64,000 nucleotides of DNA from Rheinheimera oceanensis (GCF_018831085.1 NZ_JAGPNM010000010.1:61527-125526); one strand, 5' to 3'. Shown: positions 42,086 to 51,522, numbered from the stretch's first letter. A program made the numbers and translations. The notes: a model not told the origin generated them from the sequence alone.

Positions 42086-43312
42086 ATGGCCACTTTGCGT
42101 ATCCGCTTGTCGCTACTGTTAACCTATTTTGTATTTGCCATTCTGCTAAACAGCGTTGGTACGGTGATTTTGCAGGTGATCCACACTTACCAAATCAGTA
42201 AAGAAGCCGCCAGCGTGCTGGAAGGCTTTAAAGATATTCCTATTGCCGTAGTGTCTTTTATTATTGCCTCTTACCTGCCACGGCTGGGTTATAAAATGGC
42301 ACTGCAAATTGCATTGGTGCTGGTAATGCTGGCCTGTGTACTGATGCCGCTGATCCCGGCATTCTGGACCACCAAGCTATTGTTTCTTACCGTGGGGGCT
42401 AGTTTTGCACTGGTAAAAGTCTCGGTATATGCCAGCATTGGCGTGGTAACTAACACCAAAGCTGAACATGCATCCCTGCTGAATTTTATTGAAGGCGGTT
42501 TTATGCTGGGTGTGTTATCGGGGTACTGGCTGTTTTCGGCGTTTATGGACCCTGCCGCACCAGAATCTGACGGCTGGTTGCAGGTGTATTGGCTACTGGC
42601 ACTGTTATGTGCGGCCAATCTGGCACTGCTAAGCAGCACGTCTTTTCCCAAACTGGAATTACCGGCGGCCCAGCCATTAAAGCAGGATTTTATCGCTATG
42701 CTGCAACTGGTGTATAAACCGCTGGTATTTGTATTTGTGTTATCGGCGTTTTTATATGTGTTGATAGAACAAGGCATTGGCAGCTGGCTGCCAACCTTTA
42801 ACAATGAAGTGCTAAAGCTGCCAAATCAGCTTAGTGTGCAGCTAACCAGCATTTTTGCCGCCAGTCTGGCGTTGGGGCGTATTCTGGCCGGTGTGGTATT
42901 GAAGAAAATATCCTGGTATGTGCTGCTAAACAGTTGCCTGCTGGCAATGGCGCTATTGATCCTGCTAACGCTACCCTTAACACATAATATTGAACATACA
43001 ACTGATGTTGGCTTATTTACCGCCCCGCTGGCAGCCTATTTATTTCCGCTGATTGGCCTGTTTATGGCACCGGTTTATCCGGTTATTAACTCGGTAATAT
43101 TAAGTGCTCTGCCCAAGGCGAGGCATGCCGCCATGACAGGCCTTATAGTGGTGTTTTCTGCCCTGGGTGGTACCACCGGGTCTATGGTTACCGGTTATAC
43201 CTTTGCCAACTTTGACGGCCAGACGGCATTTTATCTTTGCTTGCTGCCGCTAAGCTTACTGTTGTTGTCTGTTGGGCTGTTTCACCGCCAGAGTAAGCGG
43301 GTTGTGGCCTGA
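42086..43312 (+). CDS. MFS sugar transporter
   Basis: A 408-residue major facilitator with 12 membrane segments, starting LRIRLSLLLTYFVFAILLNSVGTVILQV. The first-half signature around SYLPRLGYKMALQI is present; the layout recalls the fucose/glucose permease branch. It shares the LacI-type operator with the GH65-pgmB operon, so it should bring the disaccharide across the inner membrane so that the phosphorylase can act. Specificity is inferred from the locus. Confidence 0.85.
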   Translation: MATLRIRLSLLLTYFVFAILLNSVGTVILQVIHTYQISKEAASVLEGFKDIPIAVVSFIIASYLPRLGYKMALQIALVLVMLACVLMPLIPAFWTTKLLFLTVGASFALVKVSVYASIGVVTNTKAEHASLLNFIEGGFMLGVLSGYWLFSAFMDPAAPESDGWLQVYWLLALLCAANLALLSSTSFPKLELPAAQPLKQDFIAMLQLVYKPLVFVFVLSAFLYVLIEQGIGSWLPTFNNEVLKLPNQLSVQLTSIFAASLALGRILAGVVLKKISWYVLLNSCLLAMALLILLTLPLTHNIEHTTDVGLFTAPLAAYLFPLIGLFMAPVYPVINSVILSALPKARHAAMTGLIVVFSALGGTTGSMVTGYTFANFDGQTAFYLCLLPLSLLLLSVGLFHRQSKRVVA

Positions 43313-43411
43313 TTTGTCGCATTACACCGGTTAACCGGGCTCAAATCCGCTTAAAGCGTGCTGGTTCTGTGCTACACTGGCGCGCTTATTTCAGCAGTTA
43401 GTTCTTATCTG

Positions 43412-44776
43412 ATGCATCAACTGAATTCTTTAGAAAAACGTGCAGCTATGGCACTGGCGCTGGTATTTTCCAGCCGCATGCTGGGCCTGTTTATGTTGCT
43501 GCCGGTGTTTGCCCTGTACGGCAGCGAACTGCATGGTTTCTCGCCATTATGGGTAGGCCTGGCCATTGGTGCTTATGGCTTAACCCAGGCTATTTTGCAA
43601 ATTCCGCTTGGGTGGTTGTCTGACCGTATTGGCCGCCATAAAGTGATGCTGGGCGGGCTGGCGCTGTTTGCCACAGGCTCAGTGGTAGCTGCGCTGGCCG
43701 ATTCTGTTTATATGGTCACCTTCGGCCGTATTTTGCAGGGCGCCGGCGCTATTGCCGGTGCCATATTGGCCTTAGCAGCCGACTTAACCCGCGAAGAACA
43801 GCGGCCCAAAGTAATGGCAATAATTGGCGCCAGTATCGGCTTAAGTTTTGCTGTGGCAATGGTGCTGGGGCCTTTACTGGCTAAATGGGCCGGGCTTAGC
43901 GGCGTATTCTGGTTTACCGCTGTGCTGGCTTGTGGCGCTATGCTGGTGGTGGCATTGCTGCTGCCCAAAAGTGTTAACAAAGCGCCGATGGCAGAAACGC
44001 TGGCGTTGCCACAAAGTTTGGGTAGCATGCTTAAACACCGCCAACTGCTGCAGTTGGATTTAGGCGTGTTACTGCTACATTTAATGCTGACAGCTATGTT
44101 TGTCGCGTTGCCGGCACTATTGCAACACTATGGCCTGATATCGGTAAAACACTGGCAGTTTTACTTGCCGGTGTTGCTGGGATCTTTTGTGCTGATGATC
44201 CCGATGATGATTATTGCGATGCGCAAAGCGCAGGAAAAAGGCTTCTTTTTACTGGCCATAGCGCTGCTGATCAGCGCCATGCTACTGGCATTACTGCTGC
44301 CTGGTTTTACTGCGCTGACAATAGCTTTATTACTGTTTTTTATCGGCTTTAACTTTTTAGAAGCCAGCCTGCCGGCATTGGTTTCGCGCATTGCACCGGC
44401 AGGACAGCGTGGCAGCGCTATGGGTATTTATTCCAGCAGCCAGTTTTTTGGTGCATTTTTAGGCGGTGTAACCGGTGGTGCACTGGTACAGCACTTTGGC
44501 TACCAAGCATTGTTTGCCGCATTGGCCGTTATTGGTTTAATATGGCTGTTAGTTGCCTGCACCCTTCAGCTTCCTCCACGTGCCCAGCGTTTGTCTCTGG
44601 CCGTGTCGTTAACCAGCGAACAGCAAGCCAGTGCGCTGGCAGCGCAGCTGACCACCCTGAATGGGGTGCAGGAAGTTACAATTGTTCTGGCAGAGCAGCG
44701 CTGTTATCTGAAAGTCAGTTCAGCACAGTTTGATCACACCGCAGCGCAGGCTGTTATTACAGCCGCCGGGGCTTAA
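43412..44776 (+). CDS. YajR-type MFS transporter
   Basis: A 454-residue major facilitator with a C-terminal soluble domain, as in E. coli YajR. It begins HQLNSLEKRAAMALALVFSSR, has the motif GWLSDRIGRHKVMLGG after helix 2, 12 helices, and then about 65 residues (VTIVLAEQRCYLKVSS) forming the ferredoxin-like YAM domain. Substrate is unknown. ATG 43412 is chosen, since the upstream extension overlaps a promoter-like stretch (TGTGCTACACT). It lies 21 bases from ssb, a conserved pairing. Confidence 0.85.
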   Translation: MHQLNSLEKRAAMALALVFSSRMLGLFMLLPVFALYGSELHGFSPLWVGLAIGAYGLTQAILQIPLGWLSDRIGRHKVMLGGLALFATGSVVAALADSVYMVTFGRILQGAGAIAGAILALAADLTREEQRPKVMAIIGASIGLSFAVAMVLGPLLAKWAGLSGVFWFTAVLACGAMLVVALLLPKSVNKAPMAETLALPQSLGSMLKHRQLLQLDLGVLLLHLMLTAMFVALPALLQHYGLISVKHWQFYLPVLLGSFVLMIPMMIIAMRKAQEKGFFLLAIALLISAMLLALLLPGFTALTIALLLFFIGFNFLEASLPALVSRIAPAGQRGSAMGIYSSSQFFGAFLGGVTGGALVQHFGYQALFAALAVIGLIWLLVACTLQLPPRAQRLSLAVSLTSEQQASALAAQLTTLNGVQEVTIVLAEQRCYLKVSSAQFDHTAAQAVITAAGA

Positions 44777-44797
44777 ACATTTTTTAGGAGAATTCGC

Positions 44798-45412
44798 ATG
44801 GCGCGTGGCATTAATAAAGTTATTCTGATTGGTAACCTGGGTACAGACCCGGAAGTGCGCTATATGCCGCAAGGTGGCGCAGTGGCGAATTTAACGGTAG
44901 CAACTTCAGAAAGCTGGACCGACAAAGCCACTAACGAGAAAAAAGAGCAAACCGAATGGCACCGCGTGGTAATTTATCAGCGTTTGGCTGAAATTGCCGG
45001 TGAATACCTGCGTAAAGGCAGCAAAGTGTATATTGAAGGTAAGCTGAAAACCCGTAAATGGCAGGATAAAGACGGTGTAGAGCGTTACACCACCGAAATT
45101 ATTGCCAACGAGCTGCAAATGTTAGATGGCCGTGGTGATGGCCAGCAACAAGGTGGTGGTATGGGCGGCGGCCAGCAGGGCGGTTACCAGAAACCGGCTC
45201 AGCCACAAGGCGGTTACCAGCAAGCGGCACCCCAGGCTGCACCGGCTTATCAGGCTCCACAGCAAGGTGGTTATCAACAGGCTGCACCACAGCAAGGCGG
45301 CTATCAGCAACGCCCGGCCCAGCCACAAGGCGGATACCAGCAACCGGCCCAGCCGCAACAACGCGCACCAATGGAACCGCCAATCGATTTTGACGACGAT
45401 ATTCCGTTCTAG
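44798..45412 (+). CDS. ssb: Single-stranded DNA-binding protein
   Basis: A 204-residue SSB with the OB fold (RGINKVILIGNLGTDPEVRY, residues 3-22, through ELQML near 108), a Gln/Gly/Pro linker made of degenerate QGGYQ(Q/K)PAQP repeats (about 115-190), and the acidic tip DFDDDIPF that docks partner proteins. AGGAG lies upstream. It is the last core gene before the right-hand island. Confidence 0.98.
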   Translation: MARGINKVILIGNLGTDPEVRYMPQGGAVANLTVATSESWTDKATNEKKEQTEWHRVVIYQRLAEIAGEYLRKGSKVYIEGKLKTRKWQDKDGVERYTTEIIANELQMLDGRGDGQQQGGGMGGGQQGGYQKPAQPQGGYQQAAPQAAPAYQAPQQGGYQQAAPQQGGYQQRPAQPQGGYQQPAQPQQRAPMEPPIDFDDDIPF

Positions 45413-45430
45413 GTTTACAGTTTGTATTTT

Positions 45431-45575
45431 GTAAAGACGATTTAAGATAAAACGGAAATTTACTTTATACATTAGCAGGTTATAGCCAAAAATCAAGTTG
45501 TTTACCTTTTAGGTAATTCAGCTTGGTTTTTGGGATTTTCTTCTGTTTTAAAATGTAAAGACGAGTGTAAAGACG
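45431..45575. repeat. GTAAAGACG repeats at the island's left edge
   Basis: GTAAAGACG occurs at 45431-45439, 45555-45563 and 45567-45575, the last two in tandem with a 12-base step. Related AAAGACGG and GTAAAGCGTCG occur at 47041 and 47066, and GATTGTTTG follows both clusters (45578 and 47056). The rest of the gap 45413-45740 has a hairpin, CCAAAAATCAAG/CTTGGTTTTTGG (45487-45536), and the ginA-like promoter. These repeats are candidate recombinase-binding or attachment sites. Confidence 0.45.
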
Positions 45576-45740
45576 TCGATTGTTTGCGACAAAAGTAGGT
45601 TTTTAACCGCTTTTTGTATGTTGAAAAGCATCTGAAATGACGTTTTTTCGTGACAATAAAACCAAGTTTTTCAAAACTGAAATACCTTTAAAATCAGTGC
45701 TATACTTCCAACTTGTTGTTAGGTTGTCTGGAGTGATGCA

Positions 45741-46934
45741 ATGGCTTATTCTGTTCGCCTCATAGAAGTCGAGTCGCATGGTGATCGTGAAGTGATCGTA
45801 TGTGACAAAGACGGTATGCCTCCTATTGATATCAACATGTATGTTGCCCGCTTCCGTGCACGCTCCCACTCCTACCGCTTAGATGTCGCTCGTGCAGTTA
45901 CAAAAATTTATGAGTGGGCAGAAAAGCAGAATATCGATCTACTCGAACGGATGAAAAGTGGCGAGTTTTTGAGTTTCCTCGAAATGGATTCTTTTAAAGA
46001 GGATCTTCGTTACCGGGTTAACGCCCCGACACAGGCACCTGCAACCATCGAAGCCGCTGTGAACACGTTCATTGGCACAGAAACTTATCGACATCGTGCT
46101 AATAAAATTATTCACTATCTGCAGTTTCTCGGACATGTCTTCGCTGGCACGCGAAAGAGATCAGATCCCTACGCTGGTAACATGAGAAACTTCATTACCC
46201 AGTTCCGCCAACTCTTGATTGAGCGAGGGGGATTAAAACATGGGAAACAACGGTATGGGTTGACTGACGAGCAAGTGACTAAAATATTGTGGTGGGTTAA
46301 TCCTGAGAATCCACAAAACCCATTTCAAAAGAGGGTCAGATTGCGAAACCAACTTGTTGTTCACATTCTGATCCTGACTGGTGTCCGTGAAGGGGAGCTT
46401 CTGTCGATGCGTCCCGATGCATTAGTCAGAAAGTCATATGGCTATGCACTTCGGTTAACTCAGAACACCACTCTGGATTTAGATCCGCGGGCCAACCCGC
46501 CAAATGTCAAAACCTATACCCGTGATATTCCGATCAGCGATAAAGTTGCACAAATGGTCGATACCTACATTAACAGTGAACGCAAACAACGTGGCAAAAT
46601 TGTAGCTAAGGCCCCGCCATATTTGCTACTAAACTCTCTTAAAGATCCGCAGCCCATGACATATAGTGGTTTGTATCATATTTGTGAACGCATTCGTAAG
46701 CTGGATCCTGAGATGTTTCATGATCTTCTTCTCTACCAATTCAGGCACACCTTTAACGACTTAATCGTTTTGGAATCTGGTCTTGAGGTGGGCTCAGAAG
46801 AATTTAAAAATATGCAGCGAGAGTTGTGTGGTTGGACTTCAGATAGTGAGCAGGGGAAAAATTACACCAAACGTTCTAGAGAAATTTTAGCGGCGCAATA
46901 CTTGCAAAAAATTTCATCACGGTTTATTTTGTAA
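45741..46934 (+). CDS. ginA: Tyrosine recombinase, GinA-like
   Basis: A 397-residue integrase, first of three. The catalytic domain shows the first Arg in LILTGVREGELLSM (about 208-221), YQFRHTFNDLIV (His/Arg pair, about 332) and the late Trp and nucleophile region ELCGWTSDSEQGKNYTKRS (Tyr in KNYT). The N-terminal part (YEWAEKQNIDLLERM) is a SAM-like core-binding domain. GGAG precedes ATG. The order of three recombinases plus a small HTH protein is that of GInt islands. It starts 329 bases after ssb, which suggests the island edge. Confidence 0.85.
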   Translation: MAYSVRLIEVESHGDREVIVCDKDGMPPIDINMYVARFRARSHSYRLDVARAVTKIYEWAEKQNIDLLERMKSGEFLSFLEMDSFKEDLRYRVNAPTQAPATIEAAVNTFIGTETYRHRANKIIHYLQFLGHVFAGTRKRSDPYAGNMRNFITQFRQLLIERGGLKHGKQRYGLTDEQVTKILWWVNPENPQNPFQKRVRLRNQLVVHILILTGVREGELLSMRPDALVRKSYGYALRLTQNTTLDLDPRANPPNVKTYTRDIPISDKVAQMVDTYINSERKQRGKIVAKAPPYLLLNSLKDPQPMTYSGLYHICERIRKLDPEMFHDLLLYQFRHTFNDLIVLESGLEVGSEEFKNMQRELCGWTSDSEQGKNYTKRSREILAAQYLQKISSRFIL

Positions 46935-47180
46935 ACAACATTTCCGCTAGGAGACGGAATGTTCTACTTGAAGGTTGACCAGGATTGTCAGCTAAGGCCG
47001 AGGATCAGGCTGATGGTAATCATCAGGTTATGCTCATTTAAAGACGGATCAATTTGATTGTTTGTGTAAAGCGTCGTTCAATTTAGACGCAATTACCTTA
47101 CTTAGCCATATAAACTCGAAGTTACTCAAAGCCCTGTTTTAGTAGGGAGGGGTACTTCATGGCTGATGAGGTAAGAGCCC

Positions 47181-48767
47181 ATGACACAAGCAACCCGCGC
47201 TAGACTGAAACCCAACGCGATTATCCCCTCTATTGAAAGACCCTTGTTTAACAAGGCGTTTATCATGAGTCGTTCCCGGCGAATAGATACCTCTGGTGAA
47301 GTCTGGCAGATTGGTGAGAGCCATCCCGTCGCTTTGAATTGGACACTATTGAGTCGATATCCTGATGAGCTTCTCAGTCAGATCAAATACGCATTCGAGT
47401 ACTTCCTGAGCAAACTGGCTCCGGATTCAGTGATGCGTTTTTTAAAGGTGCTCAGGCAGCTTTGCCATTTTGTTGATGAATGGGAAGACGAGCAGGACAT
47501 CGCTTCTCAACTGAGTGATTACATCTTTGACTTTGTCGTGTCGAACAGGAATAACGATGACGAGTCCACGTTAAACCTGATCAGACACTGGTATTTACGT
47601 TCATACCACTTAGGGCTGTCACTCTTTGAACGCAAAACCTGTCAGGTGTTCTCCAAGTTGTATTTTAAAGGCAATCATAAGGGCATGGACGTCATGGTCT
47701 ACATGGAGGGACGATCGCCCCTTCGCTCGGATGAGCTAACTTTGTTACGCAAAGCGCTTTATGAGTGTCGTCAGCGTATTACCCCTTACCACCCTATCTT
47801 CCCCAAGCTCGTCGCAACCTGGATGTTTGTGGTGTTGGGGGTAAGGCCTAGGCAACTGCTGCTGCTGATGACGTCAGATTTCTCTGTCAACGTTGATGAA
47901 GAGACAGGCAATAAAACATACTTGTTGAACGTCCCCTCCGTTAAAAAACGCTATACGTTGCCTCGAACACAGTTTAAGTCACGTGTCTTACCAGTGTTCT
48001 TAGGAGAGTTGTTGGAGCAACTCATTTCTGTCAATTACGGTGACTTATTCTCAAGTCAGTTGATGGCTAGTAACGAAGAGCAACTGCTTTTCATCGGAAG
48101 AACTGACAATGGAAGGCGAAAACGGCAGGCCACTTTTGAGAGGTTTGAAGCATCGCCTGGGCACACATTTTTTAAGGATGCACCTGGTGACGTCATAGCG
48201 TTCATTGATGAATCGCGAGTGAGTCAAGGACTGCCTGCTCTGGACTTAAAATTAACGCCAAGACGTCTTCGTAAGACCTTTGCGACCCACGCTGCATTGA
48301 TGGGAGCGCCGGCGATTGTGTTGATGGAATTGCTAGATCATGAAGATCTGCAGCATATCATGGTGTACTACCAGCTAGGGGTGAACTTCGCCCTGCGTGT
48401 TGACGCGGTTTACCAGAAACATTTCGGTGATCACCTCGCATTCTTTGAGGGGAAAATCACCTTAAAGGAGCTGGTGAAACGAAACAACATCAATACCGTC
48501 TTCGGCCCTGACTCGCTAAAAAAGCTTGTTGGCATTGGCCTTTGTGCCAAGGGCTCTCCCTGTTCATTGCAACCCCCCTATTCCTGTTATGGCTGCAATA
48601 AGTTTGAAGCATCCAATGACATCTCAGTTCATCAGGAAGTGCTAATGGCAATGCAAAACGAAGTGAGGGATAAATTCGGGGACGATGCGCCCCCCGGATT
48701 CTATACCGTGCCGCATATCAACGCATGCAATGAACTCGTTCGTCGTCTGGAGGTGGATCATGAGTAA
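47181..48767 (+). CDS. ginB: Tyrosine recombinase, GinB-like
   Basis: A 528-residue recombinase. Catalytic motifs: FVVLGVRPRQLLLLM (first Arg, near residue 222), LTPRRLRKTFATHAAL (second box, with Arg and a displaced His) and LLDHEDLQHIMVYYQLG (His and Tyr nucleophile). After the catalytic domain, a C-terminal Cys cluster (GLCAKGSPCS...YSCYGCNKF) may bind zinc. The 246-base gap before it (46935-47180) holds repeats related to those at 45431. It overlaps the next gene by eight bases. Confidence 0.85.
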   Translation: MTQATRARLKPNAIIPSIERPLFNKAFIMSRSRRIDTSGEVWQIGESHPVALNWTLLSRYPDELLSQIKYAFEYFLSKLAPDSVMRFLKVLRQLCHFVDEWEDEQDIASQLSDYIFDFVVSNRNNDDESTLNLIRHWYLRSYHLGLSLFERKTCQVFSKLYFKGNHKGMDVMVYMEGRSPLRSDELTLLRKALYECRQRITPYHPIFPKLVATWMFVVLGVRPRQLLLLMTSDFSVNVDEETGNKTYLLNVPSVKKRYTLPRTQFKSRVLPVFLGELLEQLISVNYGDLFSSQLMASNEEQLLFIGRTDNGRRKRQATFERFEASPGHTFFKDAPGDVIAFIDESRVSQGLPALDLKLTPRRLRKTFATHAALMGAPAIVLMELLDHEDLQHIMVYYQLGVNFALRVDAVYQKHFGDHLAFFEGKITLKELVKRNNINTVFGPDSLKKLVGIGLCAKGSPCSLQPPYSCYGCNKFEASNDISVHQEVLMAMQNEVRDKFGDDAPPGFYTVPHINACNELVRRLEVDHE

Positions 48768-50952
48768 GACCAACACACTGAAACTGACATACACGTTACT
48801 GCCCGATATCAGTGTTGAAGAGCGGGATACTCCGCTAGATAACATTGCTCGTTTGTGGTCGCCAACACAGAACTGCGAAGAGAACTTTGCTCAGTTAGTC
48901 GATTTGGGGCAAAAGTTATGTGCGCTGGTCTTTAAAGGCCAAGTTGATTGGCATCATCACATTTGGGACATCACGGGCTTTGAACCTACGGTTATGGCCA
49001 GAGGTTTAGCCGAACGAAGTTATGTGCTTTTCACTCAGCGCTCTGGGCTCAAAAAGGGCGTCAAACAAAAACGGGGCGATGAAAAACCCTTTGCGGAGCC
49101 GTTTGCCTCGTTTGCAAAAGCGTTGATTGTGACAGCACATGCCAATCGTCCTATTGGGCACAATGCCCATATGGTCTTGATGCGGGCACTGCGTTATTTG
49201 TATGAAGTCGGTGAGTTGCATGGTTGCCAACATGTCATTCAATTCTCACCCGGGTTGTTTGATGAAGCGATGAAACTCGCCATTCAGCATGGCGAAAAGA
49301 GCTCCACACTTTATGTGACTGGCGAAAAGCTCAGTTATATTGCTGATAGGATGCAAGAGCTTGGCTTAACTGTCATGCCAATGAGTTGGGTTAATCCAAT
49401 TAGCCGCAGTGCAAAGCACGGTGGCAACCTTCAATCCCGTAACACACCCGAGATCCGCAAACGACGTGCGGAAATGCTACCCAAGACCGAGGTGTTGGTC
49501 TTCTTCTCTGCCCTCTGGCAACACTATGACGAGCTGGAAGAGCGTGACAAAGCACTCACCTGCATGGCTGTGATCTTGATGGCCTGCGGTTTCAGGATGG
49601 ATGAGTTCGTGAGTCTGGATCTCAACTGCATTCCGACCCGGGATGAATTTATGGCGTATGAGCCTGAACTTGATCCACAAAGTGGTCGCTATTGCCGGCT
49701 ATTGAAGATCCGGGTTCTGGCCAGAAAACGATATGTCTGGGACAGTAAAATTGTTCCGCCCAGCATGACAGAGATCATTTTCACGGCAATTGAACGGCTA
49801 ATCGCCCTTTCTCGTGAGCAACGGGATGTTTGCCGGATGCTGCTTGAGCAGGGCAAGTGGAGCAAGTTCATGCACTTTGATGACAACGAGTTGCTAACCT
49901 CACGGCAGATCATGGAGGTTATAGGGGCGTCGTCGATAAGTAATACCATCACGACCCTAAGACGCTATGGAGTGATGCCAGCGCCAGGCTCAAAGCACAA
50001 GAGCACGTACTTCAAAGTCGCCGACATTCATCAGGGCTTTAGTAATGCCTATAAGGAACGCATCAGGCCAGTGATAGACGGGATCGGCATGGCAAAAATC
50101 AAGGTTCCCCTTTGGAATATCATCACACTGCGTTTTAAAGATCAGTATACGCCCAAAGAGATGTTGAACGTGTTTGCAGAGCCGCTTACCGGTACGCAGA
50201 TCCGGGATTTTTTCAATGGTCGTGATTACGTCTCGCGTGTATCCGGTGATAGCGCCAGAATACTCAACGTATTTGAGCGTTACAGCTTCCCTGAGTTGAG
50301 AGATATCCACCACGATACCGAAGTGCGAACACATCAGTTCAGGCATCTGCTAAACACTATCATGCAGGAGTCGGACGCTTTTTCGCAGGAGGAGATCGCG
50401 AAGAACTTTCTGCGCTCAGGCACCCGGGATAACAAGGCATATAACCATCGGTTGCCTTCCAACTCGGTTGAAGCTGCACTAAGAAACGTGAATAACGCCG
50501 TTTTCAAAACGCCTCAGGATGTGCCGTTAGAGGAGGCTGCGGCATTAGCACGCCGCTTTCCTTTGCTCACGCCTAATGAGCTCGCCAAAGATCTGGAGAG
50601 CTTTGGTAGTTCACATATCATGGATATTGGTCGCTGCCGACATGACTATGTTCAGGGGCCCTGTGGCTTACATTACGCCTGCTTGCATAACTGCAAGCAT
50701 TACCGGCGCACAAAAGGAGATGAGCAGGAAATAGCCCGCCTGACTACACGTAGAAATATCGCGCAGGCACAAATGGACCGGGCACTGGAAGATGCCCAGG
50801 AGGGCTTTACCGGCGCCAATGCGTGGTATTTACATCACAAGGATTTGGTAGACGGATGCAATGCCGCATTAGCAATAGAGGAAGATCCTGACCACAAACC
50901 GGGTGACATCGTTCAAATCTTCCCCAATGGTCGTGATTCCTGCGAGGTATAA
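48760..50952 (+). CDS. ginC: Large tyrosine recombinase, GinC-like
   Basis: A 730-residue recombinase, starting at ATG 48760 with AGGTGG upstream and overlapping the previous stop. Catalytic boxes: MACGFRMDEFVSLDLNCI (first Arg), HQFRHLLNTIMQES (His/Arg) and NFLRSGTRDNKAYNHRLPS (Tyr). A Cys/His-rich segment near the end (CRHDYVQGPCGLHYACLHNC) looks like a zinc site. Large members of this kind are the third recombinase of GInt islands and resemble TnpB of Tn554. Next gene follows after two bases. Confidence 0.85.
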   Translation: MSKTNTLKLTYTLLPDISVEERDTPLDNIARLWSPTQNCEENFAQLVDLGQKLCALVFKGQVDWHHHIWDITGFEPTVMARGLAERSYVLFTQRSGLKKGVKQKRGDEKPFAEPFASFAKALIVTAHANRPIGHNAHMVLMRALRYLYEVGELHGCQHVIQFSPGLFDEAMKLAIQHGEKSSTLYVTGEKLSYIADRMQELGLTVMPMSWVNPISRSAKHGGNLQSRNTPEIRKRRAEMLPKTEVLVFFSALWQHYDELEERDKALTCMAVILMACGFRMDEFVSLDLNCIPTRDEFMAYEPELDPQSGRYCRLLKIRVLARKRYVWDSKIVPPSMTEIIFTAIERLIALSREQRDVCRMLLEQGKWSKFMHFDDNELLTSRQIMEVIGASSISNTITTLRRYGVMPAPGSKHKSTYFKVADIHQGFSNAYKERIRPVIDGIGMAKIKVPLWNIITLRFKDQYTPKEMLNVFAEPLTGTQIRDFFNGRDYVSRVSGDSARILNVFERYSFPELRDIHHDTEVRTHQFRHLLNTIMQESDAFSQEEIAKNFLRSGTRDNKAYNHRLPSNSVEAALRNVNNAVFKTPQDVPLEEAAALARRFPLLTPNELAKDLESFGSSHIMDIGRCRHDYVQGPCGLHYACLHNCKHYRRTKGDEQEIARLTTRRNIAQAQMDRALEDAQEGFTGANAWYLHHKDLVDGCNAALAIEEDPDHKPGDIVQIFPNGRDSCEV

Positions 50953-50954
50953 GG

Positions 50955-51365
50955 ATGACGACAAGATATATCACTGATGAAGCAGAGCAAAAAATTGTTC
51001 AGCTCCTTGATGAGTGGGCAACAGGGTGCTTCGGGACAGGATTGTCCTGGGCAAACCTTCAAAAAGCGTTTGGTTATAGCCGCCAAGCGCTTAGTGCAAA
51101 TCCGCGTATTAAAACAAAATATCAGGAGGCAAAGCAGGCCCTTAAGGCACTGAAAACCCGCGTGCAGAAAGCCGGCTCAGTGGATAGCGAACTTGATCGC
51201 TTACGGGAAGAAAACGCCGAACTTAAAGCTCGCGTTGTCGAGTATGAGAAGCGCTTTACCCGTTGGATCCACAACTGTCATAAGCGGGCAATTAACCCCT
51301 TAGATCTTGATGAACCAATGGGTATAAGCTTGAAAACTGCCGCAAGATCGTTGGACGGGCGATAA
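50955..51365 (+). CDS. ginD: Small HTH/coiled-coil protein, GinD-like
   Basis: A 136-residue protein: N-terminal helices with an HTH-like turn (LSWANLQKAFGYSRQALSAN), then a coiled coil (DSELDRLREENAELKARVVEYE, residues about 75-97). Tn554 TnpC and the fourth gene of GInt operons have the same size and position and help direct integration and excision. It is the last gene of the four-gene operon. Confidence 0.75.
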   Translation: MTTRYITDEAEQKIVQLLDEWATGCFGTGLSWANLQKAFGYSRQALSANPRIKTKYQEAKQALKALKTRVQKAGSVDSELDRLREENAELKARVVEYEKRFTRWIHNCHKRAINPLDLDEPMGISLKTAARSLDGR

Positions 51366-51394
51366 ATTTGGAGAAATTTTCACCATTTTGTGTC

Positions 51395-51472
51395 GCTTTT
51401 ATTTGACATATGTCGAATAAAAGCTACATTCATGGTTAGCAACTGAACATGGCTAAGTAAGTGCTGACCATG
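51395..51472. promoter_or_regulatory. Palindromic operator-promoter region
   Basis: 51395-51424 is a 30-base near-perfect palindrome centred on GACATATGTC (arms GCTTTTATT and AATAAAAGC, one mismatched pair). It overlaps a promoter: TTGACA (51403-51408), 16 bases, TACATT (51425-51430). A second inverted repeat, CATGGTTAGCA/TGCTGACCATG (51431-51441 and 51462-51472), follows. It controls the gene at 51523. Confidence 0.6.
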
Positions 51473-51522
51473 GATGTGCCTGTTTGCCAGGGATGGTTTA
51501 GATTTGATGTTGGAGAAACGCG

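Noticed and set aside
45160..45370. Repeated QGGYQ-coding units, CRISPR-like at first sight
   Set aside because: They are in-frame degenerate codon repeats of the SSB linker, with no regular repeat-spacer pattern.
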